Shown here piece after piece: positions 55,067 through 64,000 of a stretch of 64,000 nt of DNA. Below the pieces are notes generated by a model, which made no database searches, was not told the origin of the DNA, and saw only the letters and a list, made by a program, of their open reading frames with translations. Both the position numbers and the translations under genes were made by a program. This DNA comes from Inhella sp. (lineage in GTDB: Bacteria > Pseudomonadota > Gammaproteobacteria > Burkholderiales > Burkholderiaceae_C). The first letter of the stretch is position 1; every line of letters starts with the position of its first letter. The DNA lies in the NCBI RefSeq assembly GCF_027532025.1, contig NZ_JAPZSY010000107.1:26156-90155 (forward strand). The letters run 5' to 3'.

Positions 55067-55903
55067 ATGCCCATGGCCGACCTCCCCCCCAGCAGCCGTC
55101 CCCGCGAAAAGCTGTTGAGCCTGGGGCCAGCGGCCCTCAGCGATGCCGAGTTGCTGGCCTTGCTGCTGCGCACCGGCACCGCCGGGCGTTCGGTGCTGCA
55201 CATGGCAGACGACCTTTTGCAACGGTTTGGCGGCATCGCCGGCCTGCTGCAACAAGACGCCAAAGCCCTGGGGGCCGTGAAGGGGCTGGGGCCCGCAAAA
55301 CGGGCCGAGTTGGCCGCCGTGCTGGAACTCTCTCGACGGGTGTTGATGCAAACGTTGACCGAGCGACCGGTGCTGCAAGACCCCGACGCCGTGCACCGGC
55401 TGTTGCAGCTGCGCCTGGGCGACCGGCCCCACGAGGTCTTCGCGGTGCTGTTCTTGGACGCTCAGTTGCGACTCATCGCGCTGGAGGAGTTGTTTCGCGG
55501 CACGCTGACGCAGACCGCGGTGCACCCGCGCGAGGTGGTCCAGCGTGCGCTGGCCCTTCACGCGCACGCGGTGGTGCTGGCCCACAACCACCCGAGCGGC
55601 GTGGCCGAACCCAGCGTGGACGATCGCCGACTCACCGAGCGCCTGGCGGCTGCCTTGGGGCTGGTGGACATCCGCGTGCTGGACCATGTCGTGGTGACGC
55701 GCCAACAGTTCCTCTCTTTGGCGTCCATGTGCTGGCTGTGTGCCGCTCTACCGCGTACAAGGGTCTGGCGAGCTTGGCCGTGCTTCAGCGCGAGCTGCAA
55801 GCGCGGCGAGCGGCCGAGGCCGCCGCGGTGGCGGCCGAGCGCGAACGCTTGGAACGCCTGGAGCGGGAGCGCCAGTTGTTTGCCCGGTCGGTTGGCCCCG
55901 TGA
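55067..55903 (+). CDS. radC: RadC/JAB-domain protein with lost stop codon
   Basis: The first about 227 residues match Rad[41 protein letters not shown], and the JAMM motif [18 protein letters not shown]. RadC proteins normally stop about 8 residues after the VVV strand. Here, after LSLASMCWL, the frame stays open for about 50 more residues that look like out-of-frame translation of the next gene (Arg/Pro/Trp-rich). So the native stop appears lost and the gene overlaps the Smr gene by about 165 bases. Function is uncertain; RadC is not a true repair protein. Confidence 0.85.
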   Translation: MPMADLPPSSRPREKLLSLGPAALSDAELLALLLRTGTAGRSVLHMADDLLQRFGGIAGLLQQDAKALGAVKGLGPAKRAELAAVLELSRRVLMQTLTERPVLQDPDAVHRLLQLRLGDRPHEVFAVLFLDAQLRLIALEELFRGTLTQTAVHPREVVQRALALHAHAVVLAHNHPSGVAEPSVDDRRLTERLAAALGLVDIRVLDHVVVTRQQFLSLASMCWLCAALPRTRVWRAWPCFSASCKRGERPRPPRWRPSANAWNAWSGSASCLPGRLAP

Positions 55904-56382
55904 CCCCCTTGCCCGACCCGGGCCTGGCGCCTGCCACGCGGCAGCGCCCCACGCCCGAGCCCAGAAGCCTGGCCCGTGATGAACAAGCGGTCCTCGTCGA
56001 AGCGTGGAGCGATGACTTCGATGTCGACTCCCTGTTGGAAACCGACAGCGAGCTGTCGTTCAAACGCCCCAGCTTGCCCCCGCAGGTGCTGAGCAAGCTG
56101 CGACGCGGGCACTGGAGCATCCAAGCCGAGCTTGACCTGCACGGCCTTCGCAGCGACGAAGCACGGCAGGCGCTGGCCGAGTTCCTCCACGCGTGTGAAC
56201 GGCACGGCAAGCGTTGCGTGCGCGTGATCCACGGCAAAGGCCATGGCTCGCCGGGCAAAGAGGGGGTCTTGCGGGTCAAAGCCAGACGTTGGCTCGTCCA
56301 ACGCGACGAGGTCTTGGCCTTCGTGCAAGCCACCCCCGCCCAAGGCGGCGCCGGTGCTTTGGTGGTGCTGCTGCAGGGCTGA
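55738..56382 (+). CDS. Smr-domain protein
   Basis: About 214 residues. N-terminal charged coiled region ([20 protein letters not shown]), then an Smr domain with [20 protein letters not shown] and [20 protein letters not shown], the LDLH and HGKG signatures. Such small Smr proteins are thought to be nucleases acting on RNA or DNA. The start is a GTG at 55738 or 55729, inside the extended radC frame. Confidence 0.88.
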   Translation: MCRSTAYKGLASLAVLQRELQARRAAEAAAVAAERERLERLERERQLFARSVGPVTPLPDPGLAPATRQRPTPEPRSLARDEQAVLVEAWSDDFDVDSLLETDSELSFKRPSLPPQVLSKLRRGHWSIQAELDLHGLRSDEARQALAEFLHACERHGKRCVRVIHGKGHGSPGKEGVLRVKARRWLVQRDEVLAFVQATPAQGGAGALVVLLQG

Positions 56383-56396
56383 GGTTTGCCGTGACT

Positions 56397-56789
56397 TCAG
56401 GCCGGCTGGCCTCGGTTGCGCATCCAATCGGCCGTGTTGGCCAAAGAGCCGACCAAGCGCGCGCGCAAGGCCGGCGGCACCTGCACCTGCTCCATGGCCG
56501 CCGCCATGCAGGCCAACCAGTCGTCGCGCTCCCGAATGCCGATCGAGAAGGGCAAATGTCGGGCCCGCAATCGTGGATGGCCGAAACGCTCGACGTAGTG
56601 GTCAGGGCCTCCGAGCCAACCGCACAAGAACCAATGCAGCTTGTCGCGCGAGCCTTCGAGCGAGGCCGGATGCAGGCCGCGCAGGTGGGCAAAGCGCGGC
56701 TCCAGTTCCATCAGGTCGTAGAAGGCATCCACCAAGGCACGCACGGCGCCCTCGCCCCCGATCGAATCGAAGGGGGTGGCCTCAGACAC
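56397..56789 (-). CDS. Group II truncated hemoglobin
   Basis: 130 residues from a GTG start. Globin 2/2 fold of the trHbO type: TPFDSIGGEGAVRALVDAFY, DLMELEPRFAHLRGLH, DKLHWFLCGWLGGPDHYVER, FGHPRLRARHLPFSIGIRER, with the proximal His in ARHLPF and Trp in the G-helix. Binds O2 or NO. It starts eight bases inside the end of the MinD-like gene, so it is co-expressed with it and the GGDEF gene. Confidence 0.9.
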   Translation of the reverse strand: MSEATPFDSIGGEGAVRALVDAFYDLMELEPRFAHLRGLHPASLEGSRDKLHWFLCGWLGGPDHYVERFGHPRLRARHLPFSIGIRERDDWLACMAAAMEQVQVPPALRARLVGSLANTADWMRNRGQPA

Positions 56790-57534
56790 CCGCCACCGTG
56801 TTGGCCAAGGACTTGATGCCCTGTGCGGCATCGCTGGCCGGCGCCAACTCCAACAACAACTTCCGCTTCAGCACCGCCTGCCGCACGGCTGCGTCGTTGC
56901 GGATTTCGCCCCACAGGTCCAGCTTGAACCCACCCTGCAAGGCGCCGAACCGTGCCAACACCGCCTGCAACTGGGTGCAAACACCCCTGCCCTCACCGGG
57001 ACGGTTGGCCTGGTTGAGCACCAAGCCCAGCAGCTTGCGCTGTTGCGTCGTTGCCAGCACCTTGATCGTGGCGTAGGCATCGGTGAGCGAGGTCGGCTCG
57101 GGGGTCGCCACCACAATCACGTGCTGGGCCAGGGAGACGGCGTACAGCACCACATCCGAGATGCCGGCCCCGGTGTCGATGAGCACCCAGTCAAACCGCG
57201 GCTTCACCTGGTCGATGATGGCCAACAGCTTTTCGCGAACGTCGGGCGTGAGCCGCGAGTACTCGACCATGCCCGAGCCGGCCAGCAGCACCGAGAACCC
57301 CCCCGGCGCCGGCAGGATGGCCTGCTCCAGGCTGCACTTTTCGGTGAAGACGTCGTGCAGCGTGAGTTTGGGGTGCAAGTTCAGCACCACGTCCAGGTTG
57401 GCCAAGCCCAGGTCGGCATCCAGCACCAGAACCCGATGGCCCCGAGCCGCCAAGGCGGCGGCCAAGTTGGCCGTGACGAAGGTCTTGCCCACGCCCCCTT
57501 TGCCGCTGGTGACGGCCAGTGTGCGCGCGGTCAT
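56782..57534 (-). CDS. MinD/FlhG (FleN)-type ATPase
   Basis: 250 residues. Deviant Walker A TSGKGGVGKTFVTANLA, LVLDADLGLANLDVVLNL, and the switch II IDTGAGISDVVLYAV. DADLGLAN and the TPEPTSLTDAYATIKVL segment fit FlhG/YlxH (flagellar number control) more than the cell-division MinD. It lacks flhF next to it. Overlaps the GGDEF stop (ATGA). Confidence 0.85.
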   Translation of the reverse strand: MTARTLAVTSGKGGVGKTFVTANLAAALAARGHRVLVLDADLGLANLDVVLNLHPKLTLHDVFTEKCSLEQAILPAPGGFSVLLAGSGMVEYSRLTPDVREKLLAIIDQVKPRFDWVLIDTGAGISDVVLYAVSLAQHVIVVATPEPTSLTDAYATIKVLATTQQRKLLGLVLNQANRPGEGRGVCTQLQAVLARFGALQGGFKLDLWGEIRNDAAVRQAVLKRKLLLELAPASDAAQGIKSLANTVAGV

Positions 57535-58250
57535 GCGCCCTCCTGCGGAATGATGGCAAACAGCATCGATTTTTCGTCGGCGCTGACAACCGACTCGGTC
57601 TGGGGCTCGAAGCAAGCGCGGTTGCGGCCTTCGGCTTTGGCCCGGTAGAGCTGCCGGTCCGCGCGCTCGGCCCACAACAAGGGGCTGGAGCGCACCCACT
57701 GCGGCGCAAACGCCCCCCCCAAACTCACGGTGACGCCGATTCGCTCCGTCATCGACAAGGCCACGCTGGAGCGCTCCACTTCACTGCGGATGCGTTCGGC
57801 CACCGTGGGCCCGAAGCTGGGCGGACAGTTGGGCAACACCACGCCAAACTCCTCCCCGCCGATGCGGGCCACGGTGTCCATGGGGCGGACGGCGCCCGCG
57901 ACGGCCACAGCCACCGACTTGATGACCTCGTCGCCCAGGGCGTGTCCGTGTTGGTCGTTGACCGCCTTGAAATGATCGATGTCCAACACCAGCAGCAGCG
58001 CGGGCTCGCCCGCGCGCGCCACGCGGTCGATCTCCCGCTCGAGGGCCATTTCGAAGCTGCGTCGGTTGCCCAACCCGGTCAGCGGATCGCGGTTGGACAA
58101 ATCGGCCAGAGCATCGACCACGCCCTGCAACCAATCCACGCTGTAGGGTTCTGCATCGGGAAGCAGCGCCCCGGCCTGCTCCAGCAACTGCAAGGCGGAC
58201 TCCAACTGGAGCTGTTTGAGCACGGACAGCGGATGGGCGGTGTCGGCCAT
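57531..58250 (-). CDS. GGDEF diguanylate cyclase
   Basis: 239 residues. About 60 residues of helical N-terminus, then a GGDEF domain with DPLTGLGNRRSFEMAL, LDIDHFKAVNDQHGHALGD and the active site RIGGEEFGVVLP. Makes cyclic di-GMP. No membrane segment or clear sensor domain. An RxxD inhibitory site is not obvious. First gene of the GGDEF-MinD-hemoglobin run, divergent from cheR. Confidence 0.9.
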   Translation of the reverse strand: MADTAHPLSVLKQLQLESALQLLEQAGALLPDAEPYSVDWLQGVVDALADLSNRDPLTGLGNRRSFEMALEREIDRVARAGEPALLLVLDIDHFKAVNDQHGHALGDEVIKSVAVAVAGAVRPMDTVARIGGEEFGVVLPNCPPSFGPTVAERIRSEVERSSVALSMTERIGVTVSLGGAFAPQWVRSSPLLWAERADRQLYRAKAEGRNRACFEPQTESVVSADEKSMLFAIIPQEGA

Positions 58251-58386
58251 CAAGAGCGACGGATGATCGGGATCAACCCAGTCTAGCAGTGGGTATCCGC
58301 AGGCATTCGAGCAAGAACCCCGTGTCGATACTAGGGTGACAGCGCCCCCCCCACGCCCACAATCAAGCCGCCCCCCACGCCCCCGC

Positions 58387-59220
58387 ATGACCATGCCGCC
58401 CACCGTCGATCAGGAGTTCGTGTTCGCCAAGAGCGACTTTGAGCGAGTCCGTAAGTTGATCTATGGGCATGCCGGCATCAGCCTGCACGAGGGCAAGCAG
58501 GCGATGGTCTACAGCCGCCTGTCCAGGCGCCTGCGCGAAACCGGGCACTCCAGTTTTCAAGACTACCTGGACGATTTGGAGCGGGGCACAGGGCAAGCAG
58601 GGGAGCGCGAATGGCAGGAGTTTGTGAACTGCCTGACCACCAACCTGACTTCGTTCTTCCGCGAGGAACACCACTTCCACGCCCTGGCCGATGCCCTGAA
58701 AAGCTGGGGCAGCAAACCCTTGCGCATCTGGTGCTGCGCCGCCTCCACGGGCGAGGAACCCTACTCCCTGGCCATCACCTGCCACGAGGCCCTGGGCAGT
58801 CTGAGCAACGTGCAACTGGTGTGTTCCGACATCGACACCAACGTGCTGGCCAAAGCCCGTCGAGGCGTTTATGACGCCGAGGCCCGAGGGTTGTCGCCCC
58901 AGCGATTGCGCAACTATTTCATGCGTGGCACGGGCGCCAACGCTGGTTGCATCCGTTTCAAGCCCGATTTGGCGCGCAACATCGACTTCCGCGTGGTCAA
59001 CTTGATGCACACCCAGTGGCAACTGGGGGAACCCTTCCACATGGTGTTTTGCCGGAACGTGATGATTTACTTTGATGCCCCAACGCAGCGCAAGGTGTTG
59101 GAGCGCATTCACCGCGTGATGACTCCGGGCTCATTGCTGTTCGTGGGCCACTCCGAGAACTTCACCGAAGCCAAGGACTTGTTCCGACTGCGGGGCAAGA
59201 CGATTTACGAAAAGGTCTGA
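58387..59220 (+). CDS. cheR: Chemoreceptor methyltransferase CheR
   Basis: SAM-dependent glutamate methyltransferase for chemotaxis receptors. 277 residues. N-terminal all-alpha domain (IYGHAGISLHEGKQAMVYSR), LTTNLTSFFREEHHF, the SAM-binding WCCAASTGEEPYSLAI, and FCRNVMIYFDAPTQRKVLER. First of cheR-cheD-cheB. Confidence 0.96.
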   Translation: MTMPPTVDQEFVFAKSDFERVRKLIYGHAGISLHEGKQAMVYSRLSRRLRETGHSSFQDYLDDLERGTGQAGEREWQEFVNCLTTNLTSFFREEHHFHALADALKSWGSKPLRIWCCAASTGEEPYSLAITCHEALGSLSNVQLVCSDIDTNVLAKARRGVYDAEARGLSPQRLRNYFMRGTGANAGCIRFKPDLARNIDFRVVNLMHTQWQLGEPFHMVFCRNVMIYFDAPTQRKVLERIHRVMTPGSLLFVGHSENFTEAKDLFRLRGKTIYEKV

Positions 59221-59230
59221 GAGCCCACGC

Positions 59231-59899
59231 ATGAGCAGCCTCCCCTCCTCCAGCGCCGCCAGCACCATGCTGGGTGGCGGCGCGGCGGCCACGGCCTGGG
59301 TGAACCGGCTGAAGGCCCAGCCGCGCAAAAACGGCGAGGCATCGTTCTTCTTCTACGACTCGCACTTCAAAGCAGCGGCGGTCAAAGTGCTGCCTGGCGA
59401 GTACTTCGTCGACACCGAAGACGTGTTGATCCAAACCACTTTGGGCTCTTGCATCGCCGCTTGCCTCTGGGATCGCGTGGCTTTGGTCGGTGGCTTGAAC
59501 CACTTCATGCTGCCCGAGGGCAGTGGCGAGTCCGGCCGCTACGGCCTGTTCGCGATGGAATTGCTGATCAACGAAATGCTCAAGCGAGGGGCCAACAAGG
59601 GTCGCATGGAGGCCAAAGTGTTTGGCGGCGGCGCGGTCATCAGCGGCATGAGCAGCATCAACGTGGGCGAGCGCAACACGAACTTCGTGCTGGACTTTCT
59701 CAAAACCGAGCGCATTCCGGTCGTGAGCAAGGACGTGTTGGACGTTTACCCGCGCAAGGTTTGTTTCTTGCCCCGAAGCGGCAAGGCCATGGTCAAACGC
59801 CTGGCCGCCGCCAACGACGCGCTGCTGGCGCAAGACCGCACCGCCGTGCAGAAGGTGGCGCCGGTGGCCTCCAGTGGTGGTTCGATCGATTTGTTCTGA
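59231..59899 (+). CDS. cheD: Chemoreceptor deamidase CheD
   Basis: 222 residues. Catalytic Cys in TTLGSCIAACLWD, His in GGLNHFMLPEG, Thr-like position in INVGERNTNFVLDFL. Deamidates Gln in receptors and interacts with CheC in other bacteria. An N-terminal extension of about 35 residues and a C-terminal tail are present. Confidence 0.94.
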   Translation: MSSLPSSSAASTMLGGGAAATAWVNRLKAQPRKNGEASFFFYDSHFKAAAVKVLPGEYFVDTEDVLIQTTLGSCIAACLWDRVALVGGLNHFMLPEGSGESGRYGLFAMELLINEMLKRGANKGRMEAKVFGGGAVISGMSSINVGERNTNFVLDFLKTERIPVVSKDVLDVYPRKVCFLPRSGKAMVKRLAAANDALLAQDRTAVQKVAPVASSGGSIDLF

Positions 59900-59911
59900 G
59901 AGACCGTGGGT

Positions 59912-60991
59912 ATGGCGAAAACGCGTGTGGTGGTGGTGGACGACTCGGCGCTGGTGCGCTCCATCCTGACCGAAATCATCAACAAGCAGCCCGACATGGA
60001 ATGCATCGGCGCCGCCAGCGACCCCCTGGTGGCACGCGAGATGATCCGCAACCTCAACCCCGATGTGATCACCCTGGACGTGGAAATGCCGCGCATGGAT
60101 GGCATCGACTTCCTGTCGCGCCTCATGCGCCTGCGGCCCATGCCGGTGGTGATGGTCAGCACCTTGACCGAGCGCGGCGCCGAAGTCACGCTCAAGGCAC
60201 TGGAGTTGGGCGCCGTGGACTTCGTGGCCAAGCCCAAGATCGGCGTGGCCGATGGCATCCGCCAACTGGCCGCCGACATCACCGACAAGATCCGCGTGGC
60301 CGCTCGTGCGCATGTGCGGCGCGCAGCCGCAGTGACGGCCCCACCCGGCGCGCAGGCAGCAGCGCCGGCCCCGGTGGCCAGCGTGGGGCGGCTGTCCACC
60401 GAAAAGATCATCTTCATCGGGGCAAGCACTGGTGGCACCGAGGCCACCAAGGACGTCTTGATGAACCTGCCCGCGGACTGTCCAGCGGTTTGCATCACCC
60501 AGCACATGCCCCCAGGCTTCACGACGAGTTACGCCCAGCGCCTGGATGGCCTGTGCAGGATTCGGGTCGCCGAAGCGAGGGACGGCGAACGCATCTTGCC
60601 GGGCCATGCCTACTTGGCCCCGGGCGGTAAACAGTTCAGCGTGGAACGGTCGGGGGCCAACTATGTCGCCCGCGTGGTGGATGGGGAGCCGGTGAACCGA
60701 CATCGCCCTTCCGTCGAAGTCTTGTTCTTGTCCGCGGCCCGCGTGGTGGGGCCCAATGCTGTGGGCATCATGCTCACGGGCATGGGCGCCGACGGCGCGA
60801 CGGCCATGCGTGCCATGCGCGACGCAGGCAGCTACAACTTGGTGCAAGACGAGGCCAGTTGCGTCGTGTTTGGCATGCCGCGAGAAGCGATCAACGCCGG
60901 CGCCGCCAACGAAGTCTTGCCCCTCAAGGACATCGCGCCGCGCTTGCTGGAGCGACTGCGGGCCAGTGGCGGTGCGCTGAACCGGGTCTGA
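59912..60991 (+). CDS. cheB: Chemotaxis response regulator methylesterase CheB
   Basis: 359 residues. Receiver domain with [11 protein letters not shown] and phospho-Asp in [12 protein letters not shown]; methylesterase domain with Ser in [13 protein letters not shown], His in [10 protein letters not shown] and Asp in [10 protein letters not shown]. Counteracts CheR. The ATG at 59912 follows an in-frame GTG six bases earlier. cheA, cheW and receptors are not in the window. Confidence 0.96.
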   Translation: MAKTRVVVVDDSALVRSILTEIINKQPDMECIGAASDPLVAREMIRNLNPDVITLDVEMPRMDGIDFLSRLMRLRPMPVVMVSTLTERGAEVTLKALELGAVDFVAKPKIGVADGIRQLAADITDKIRVAARAHVRRAAAVTAPPGAQAAAPAPVASVGRLSTEKIIFIGASTGGTEATKDVLMNLPADCPAVCITQHMPPGFTTSYAQRLDGLCRIRVAEARDGERILPGHAYLAPGGKQFSVERSGANYVARVVDGEPVNRHRPSVEVLFLSAARVVGPNAVGIMLTGMGADGATAMRAMRDAGSYNLVQDEASCVVFGMPREAINAGAANEVLPLKDIAPRLLERLRASGGALNRV

Positions 60992-61007
60992 GCCGGGTCA
61001 GCCCGGC
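60992..61007. terminator. Small hairpin between cheB and hemW
   Basis: GCCGGG/CCCGGC with a 4-base loop at the convergent gene ends, overlapping the hemW stop. No T tract, so a weak candidate. Confidence 0.3.
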
Positions 61008-62194
61008 AGAAACAAGGCCTGGGTGTCGTTCAAAAAGTCAAATCCGCGGGGCGTGGCCTTCAAGACCGCCACGTCGTCCACCAGGAGGCCACGGCGCACG
61101 CCCTCTTCCCTGGCTTTGGACAAGGCGGTCACGGGCAGGCCCGTTCGCTCGCTGAATCGGGTGACGGGCACGCCATCGGCCAGACGCAGTGCGTTCATCG
61201 CGAACTCAAAAGGCAGATCCGCCGCAGCCACGTCGTGCCCGTTGCTGACGGCCTGGCCACGGGCAGACTCCTCGAGGTAGCGGCGAGGCTCACGCCAGCG
61301 CACCTGCCGCACAACGCGCTCGGGAAAGCTCAGCTTGCTGTGGGCGCCAGCCCCCAGGCCCAGGTAATCGCCGAACTCCCAGTAGTTGCGGTTGTGCACA
61401 CAGGCATGCCCCAACTGCGCATAGGCCGAGACCTCGTAGCGCCCATAGCCGGCCGCGGCCGTGCGCTGCACCAGCAGATCCAGCATGTCGCTCGCCAGGT
61501 CGGCATCCGGCACCGGCGGGGGCTCAACGGCAAAGCGCGTGTTGGGCTCCAAGGTCAAGTGGTAAAGCGACAGGTGGGGAGGCGCCAGGTCCAGCACCGC
61601 CTCCAACTCGACGCCCAGTTCCGCCACGGTCTGCTCGGGCAGGGCGTACATCAGGTCGACGTTGAAGGTCTCGAAAGCCGAGGCCGCCTCCTTCACGGCC
61701 GCCCGCGCCTGCTGCGCATCGTGCACACGCCCCAAGCGCTGCAACTGTGCATCTTGGAAGCTTTGCACGCCGATGCTCAAGCGGTTCACCCCCGCTCGGC
61801 GATAGCCATGAAAACGGTCCCGCTCGAAGGTGCCCGGGTTGGCCTCCAGCGTGATCTCACAACCAGGATCCAGCGGCACTCGGGCGCGCAAGTCGCTGAT
61901 CAAGCGCTCGATCTGAGCCGGGGTGAACAGGCTGGGGGTGCCGCCGCCGATGAACACGGACACCACCGGGCGACCCCACACCAAAGGCAGGGCCGACTCG
62001 AGATCGGCGTTGAGCGCATTCAAGTACGCCGTGGCCAGCGATTCGTCCACGCCATGGGCTCGCTCGTGCGAATTGAAGTCGCAATAGGGGCACTTGCGCA
62101 GGCACCAGGGCAGGTGCACGTACAGGCTCAACGGCGGCAGCGCGTCAAACCGCAAGGCCCCCGGACGATGCCATTGCAGGGTTGCGTTGCTCAA
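60998..62194 (-). CDS. hemW: Heme chaperone HemW (radical SAM)
   Basis: 398 residues from a TTG start that overlaps the rdgB stop (TTGA); no ATG precedes the conserved core. The cluster motif is YVHLPWCLRKCPYCDFNSH. VSVFIGGGTPSL and LSIGVQSFQDAQLQRLGRVH follow, and the C-terminal HemN-type domain includes GVRRGLLV. These proteins are often labelled coproporphyrinogen oxidases but act as heme chaperones. Confidence 0.95.
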   Translation of the reverse strand: MSNATLQWHRPGALRFDALPPLSLYVHLPWCLRKCPYCDFNSHERAHGVDESLATAYLNALNADLESALPLVWGRPVVSVFIGGGTPSLFTPAQIERLISDLRARVPLDPGCEITLEANPGTFERDRFHGYRRAGVNRLSIGVQSFQDAQLQRLGRVHDAQQARAAVKEAASAFETFNVDLMYALPEQTVAELGVELEAVLDLAPPHLSLYHLTLEPNTRFAVEPPPVPDADLASDMLDLLVQRTAAAGYGRYEVSAYAQLGHACVHNRNYWEFGDYLGLGAGAHSKLSFPERVVRQVRWREPRRYLEESARGQAVSNGHDVAAADLPFEFAMNALRLADGVPVTRFSERTGLPVTALSKAREEGVRRGLLVDDVAVLKATPRGFDFLNDTQALFLPG

Positions 62195-62811
62195 CGCCAG
62201 CCCCACTGGGCGGACAACTGCCCGAGCAACTCGCGCATGGCCTGACCCCGGTGGCTGTGCCGGTGCTTCTCCTCGGCCGAACAGTCCGCCACCGAGTGGT
62301 CGGCCTGCGCTGGACGCACGATGGGGTCGTAGCCGAAGCCACCGATCCCCTGCGGGGCCAACAAGACCTGCAGTTCCCAGCGCCCCATCGCCACCAGGGG
62401 CTCGGGGTCGTGCACCGACCGGACCGCGACCAAAGCACAAACAAACCGGGCCTGTCGCTCGGCGTGGCCGTCCATGCGCCTCAGCAGCAGCGCGTTGTTG
62501 GCACCATCGCCCTCGCCCTCTCCAGCGTCGCTCGCGAAGCGCGCCGAGCGAACGCCCGGAGCTCCGTCCAGGGCATCCACGCACAGGCCAGAGTCGTCGG
62601 CCAAGGCCGGCAAGCCTGAAGCGGCCGACGCATGGCGGGCTTTGGCCAGGGCGTTTTCCAAAAAAGTCGAGTGGGGCTCATCCGCTTCGCCGATGCCCAG
62701 CTCCCCCTGCGACACCACGTCGGCGCCCAAGGGCGCCAGAAGCTGTCGCAGTTCCTCCAGCTTTTTGGCGTTGTTGGACGACAGCACCAATCGGCGCACC
62801 GGCTTGGTCAT
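62191..62811 (-). CDS. rdgB: Non-canonical purine NTP pyrophosphatase RdgB
   Basis: 206 residues. [20 protein letters not shown] at the N-terminus, [31 protein letters not shown] with the metal Asp, and [13 protein letters not shown]. Removes ITP/XTP from the nucleotide pool. Start overlaps the rph stop by four bases, the common rph-rdgB order. Confidence 0.96.
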   Translation of the reverse strand: MTKPVRRLVLSSNNAKKLEELRQLLAPLGADVVSQGELGIGEADEPHSTFLENALAKARHASAASGLPALADDSGLCVDALDGAPGVRSARFASDAGEGEGDGANNALLLRRMDGHAERQARFVCALVAVRSVHDPEPLVAMGRWELQVLLAPQGIGGFGYDPIVRPAQADHSVADCSAEEKHRHSHRGQAMRELLGQLSAQWGWR

Positions 62812-63545
62812 GCCTGCAGCGCAGCCTGCTGGGCGGCCACCAACTGACCGATGCCAGCGCTGGCCAGCCCCAACAACTGCATGAGTTGGGCATGGGCAAA
62901 GGGCTCGCCTTCGGCCGTGCCCTGCACCTCCACGAAGCCGCCCTGCCCCGTCATCACGACATTCATGTCGGTGTCGCAGGCCGAATCTTCGGTGTAGGCC
63001 AAATCAAGCATCGGCACACCGCCGACGAGCCCGACCGACACGGCCGCCACCGCATCACGCAGCGGCCATGCTGTCACGAGGCCTCGCGACTGCAACCACG
63101 TGCAAGCATCGTGCGCGGCCACGTAGGCGCCCGTGATGGCGGCCGTCCGGGTGCCGCCGTCGGCTTGCAGCACATCGCAGTCCAGGCTGATGGTGCGCTC
63201 ACCCAAGGCATCCAGGTTGAAGACAGCGCGCATCGAACGGCCGATCAAGCGCTGGATTTCCTGGGTGCGCCCGCTCTGCTTGCCCTTGGCGGCTTCACGG
63301 TCGCCACGGGTGTGGGTGGCTCGGGGCAACATGCCGTACTCGGCCGTCACCCAACCGCCGCCACTGCCCCGCCGATGAGGCGGCACACGCTCTTCCACCG
63401 ACGCGGTGCACAGCACTTGCGTGTCGCCAAAACTCACCAGCACCGACCCCTCGGCATGTCGTGTGTACTGGCGTTGCAAACGCACCGGGCGCAACTGGTC
63501 GGCGCGGCGGCCGTCGGCTCGCAGCGCGATTTGTTCTTCACTCAT
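62808..63545 (-). CDS. rph: Ribonuclease PH
   Basis: Phosphorolytic 3' exonuclease for tRNA maturation. 245 residues. [60 protein letters not shown], and [13 protein letters not shown] [20 protein letters not shown]. The ATG at 63545 is the family start. Confidence 0.97.
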   Translation of the reverse strand: MSEEQIALRADGRRADQLRPVRLQRQYTRHAEGSVLVSFGDTQVLCTASVEERVPPHRRGSGGGWVTAEYGMLPRATHTRGDREAAKGKQSGRTQEIQRLIGRSMRAVFNLDALGERTISLDCDVLQADGGTRTAAITGAYVAAHDACTWLQSRGLVTAWPLRDAVAAVSVGLVGGVPMLDLAYTEDSACDTDMNVVMTGQGGFVEVQGTAEGEPFAHAQLMQLLGLASAGIGQLVAAQQAALQA

Positions 63546-63546
63546 G

Positions 63547-64000
63547 TCAACCCTTTCGTTGAGCGCGTCGGATCGTCTCGTTGATCTCTTCAACCGCGCG
63601 TTCGATTTCAGCCTCGTCCAGCGCCTCCCGGCGCTCCTCCTGCTGCTCCAACATCTGCTGCTGAATCGTGGTGGCGAAGGCGCTCTCGTGCAAGGTGCGG
63701 GTGGACAAATGCTCTTGGGTTTCCACCGGGTCGTCTTCGCCTTCCCACTCCAAGGCCAGCACCGTCACGTTGTCGGACTTGGCGCCTCCGGCCCGCAAAG
63801 CTGCCTCGACAAGGTCGGGCACGGTGTCGGGCAAAGGCCGCCCGGTGAGCTGCTGGGTGATGACCTCATCGGACAACACGCCCCAAAGGCCGTCGGAGCA
63901 GAGCAGGATGCGGTCACGGATTTGCAACTCGATCGGGCCCTGAGTGTCGATCATGGGTCGCCCAGGGCTGCCCAAACAGGTGAACAGCACGTTGCGATTC
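63547..64000 (-). CDS. PP2C-family phosphatase (5' part outside window)
   Basis: C-terminal part of a second PP2C phosphatase; the frame continues past the window edge. Visible: [18 protein letters not shown] and [14 protein letters not shown], the last metal-binding Asp motif, followed by about 60 residues of acidic, Gln/Glu-rich tail ([20 protein letters not shown]). One base separates its stop from rph. A kinase gene may lie upstream outside the window. Confidence 0.9.
   Translation of the reverse strand, partial: NRNVLFTCLGSPGRPMIDTQGPIELQIRDRILLCSDGLWGVLSDEVITQQLTGRPLPDTVPDLVEAALRAGGAKSDNVTVLALEWEGEDDPVETQEHLSTRTLHESAFATTIQQQMLEQQEERREALDEAEIERAVEEINETIRRAQRKG

Overview
This window comes from a high-GC Gram-negative bacterium, most likely a betaproteobacterium of the order Burkholderiales. 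The strongest sign is the long minus-strand block ndk-rlmN-pilW-rodZ-ispG-hisS-yfgM-bamB-der-hfq-hflX-hflK-hflC-DUF2065, a gene order typical of that group. Supporting signs are tolB-pal, the kynBUA order, bamD/rluD back to back, and a glucokinase fused to a HexR-type regulator. I cannot name the genus. Nearly all of the window is coding. There is one tRNA, and no rRNA, insertion sequence, prophage or CRISPR array.

Layout. 1-9.3 kb: tolB-pal (minus); mfd, a small periplasmic protein and serB (plus); then a LytS/LytTR two-component pair with a GIN-domain exported protein. 9.3-11.1 kb: rraA and an FMN-dependent alpha-hydroxy-acid dehydrogenase. 11.1-23.9 kb is the accessory part. It holds a TonB-dependent receptor, a tryptophan-halogenase-like flavoprotein, a PEGA-like lipoprotein, a DUF6445 protein and an SDR protein (minus). 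Divergent from these lie a secreted GH13 amylase, a stand-alone glucokinase and a glucokinase-HexR fusion. 23.9-33.6 kb: acyl-CoA and tryptophan catabolism (DUF2520 protein, gcdH, a LysR regulator, a CoA-transferase, kynB-kynU-kynA) and an M24B aminopeptidase. 33.6-50.3 kb: the conserved housekeeping block listed above, then rluB, scpB and rluD. 50.4-56.4 kb: bamD, a PP2C phosphatase, tRNA-Ser(CGA), serS, ispH, fkpB, radC and an Smr protein. 56.4-61 kb: a translationally coupled GGDEF/MinD-like/truncated-hemoglobin set, divergent from cheR-cheD-cheB. 61-64 kb: hemW-rdgB-rph and a partial PP2C phosphatase.

How the genes work together. The accessory region reads as an alpha-glucan uptake and use locus: outer-membrane import (TonB receptor), exported amylase, glucose phosphorylation (two glucokinases) and a sugar-phosphate-sensing regulator. 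Three 15-bp palindromes of the form GTAG-N5-CTAC lie next to the amylase, the glucokinase and the fused glucokinase/HexR gene. A fourth, degraded copy lies upstream of the receptor. Together they suggest one local regulon. The halogenase/DUF6445/lipoprotein set beside the receptor is the least understood part.

Other points of interest are a 21-bp-phased direct repeat upstream of the LytTR operon, a palindromic repeat inserted in frame in mfd, and a radC reading frame that has lost its usual stop and runs deep into the next gene.
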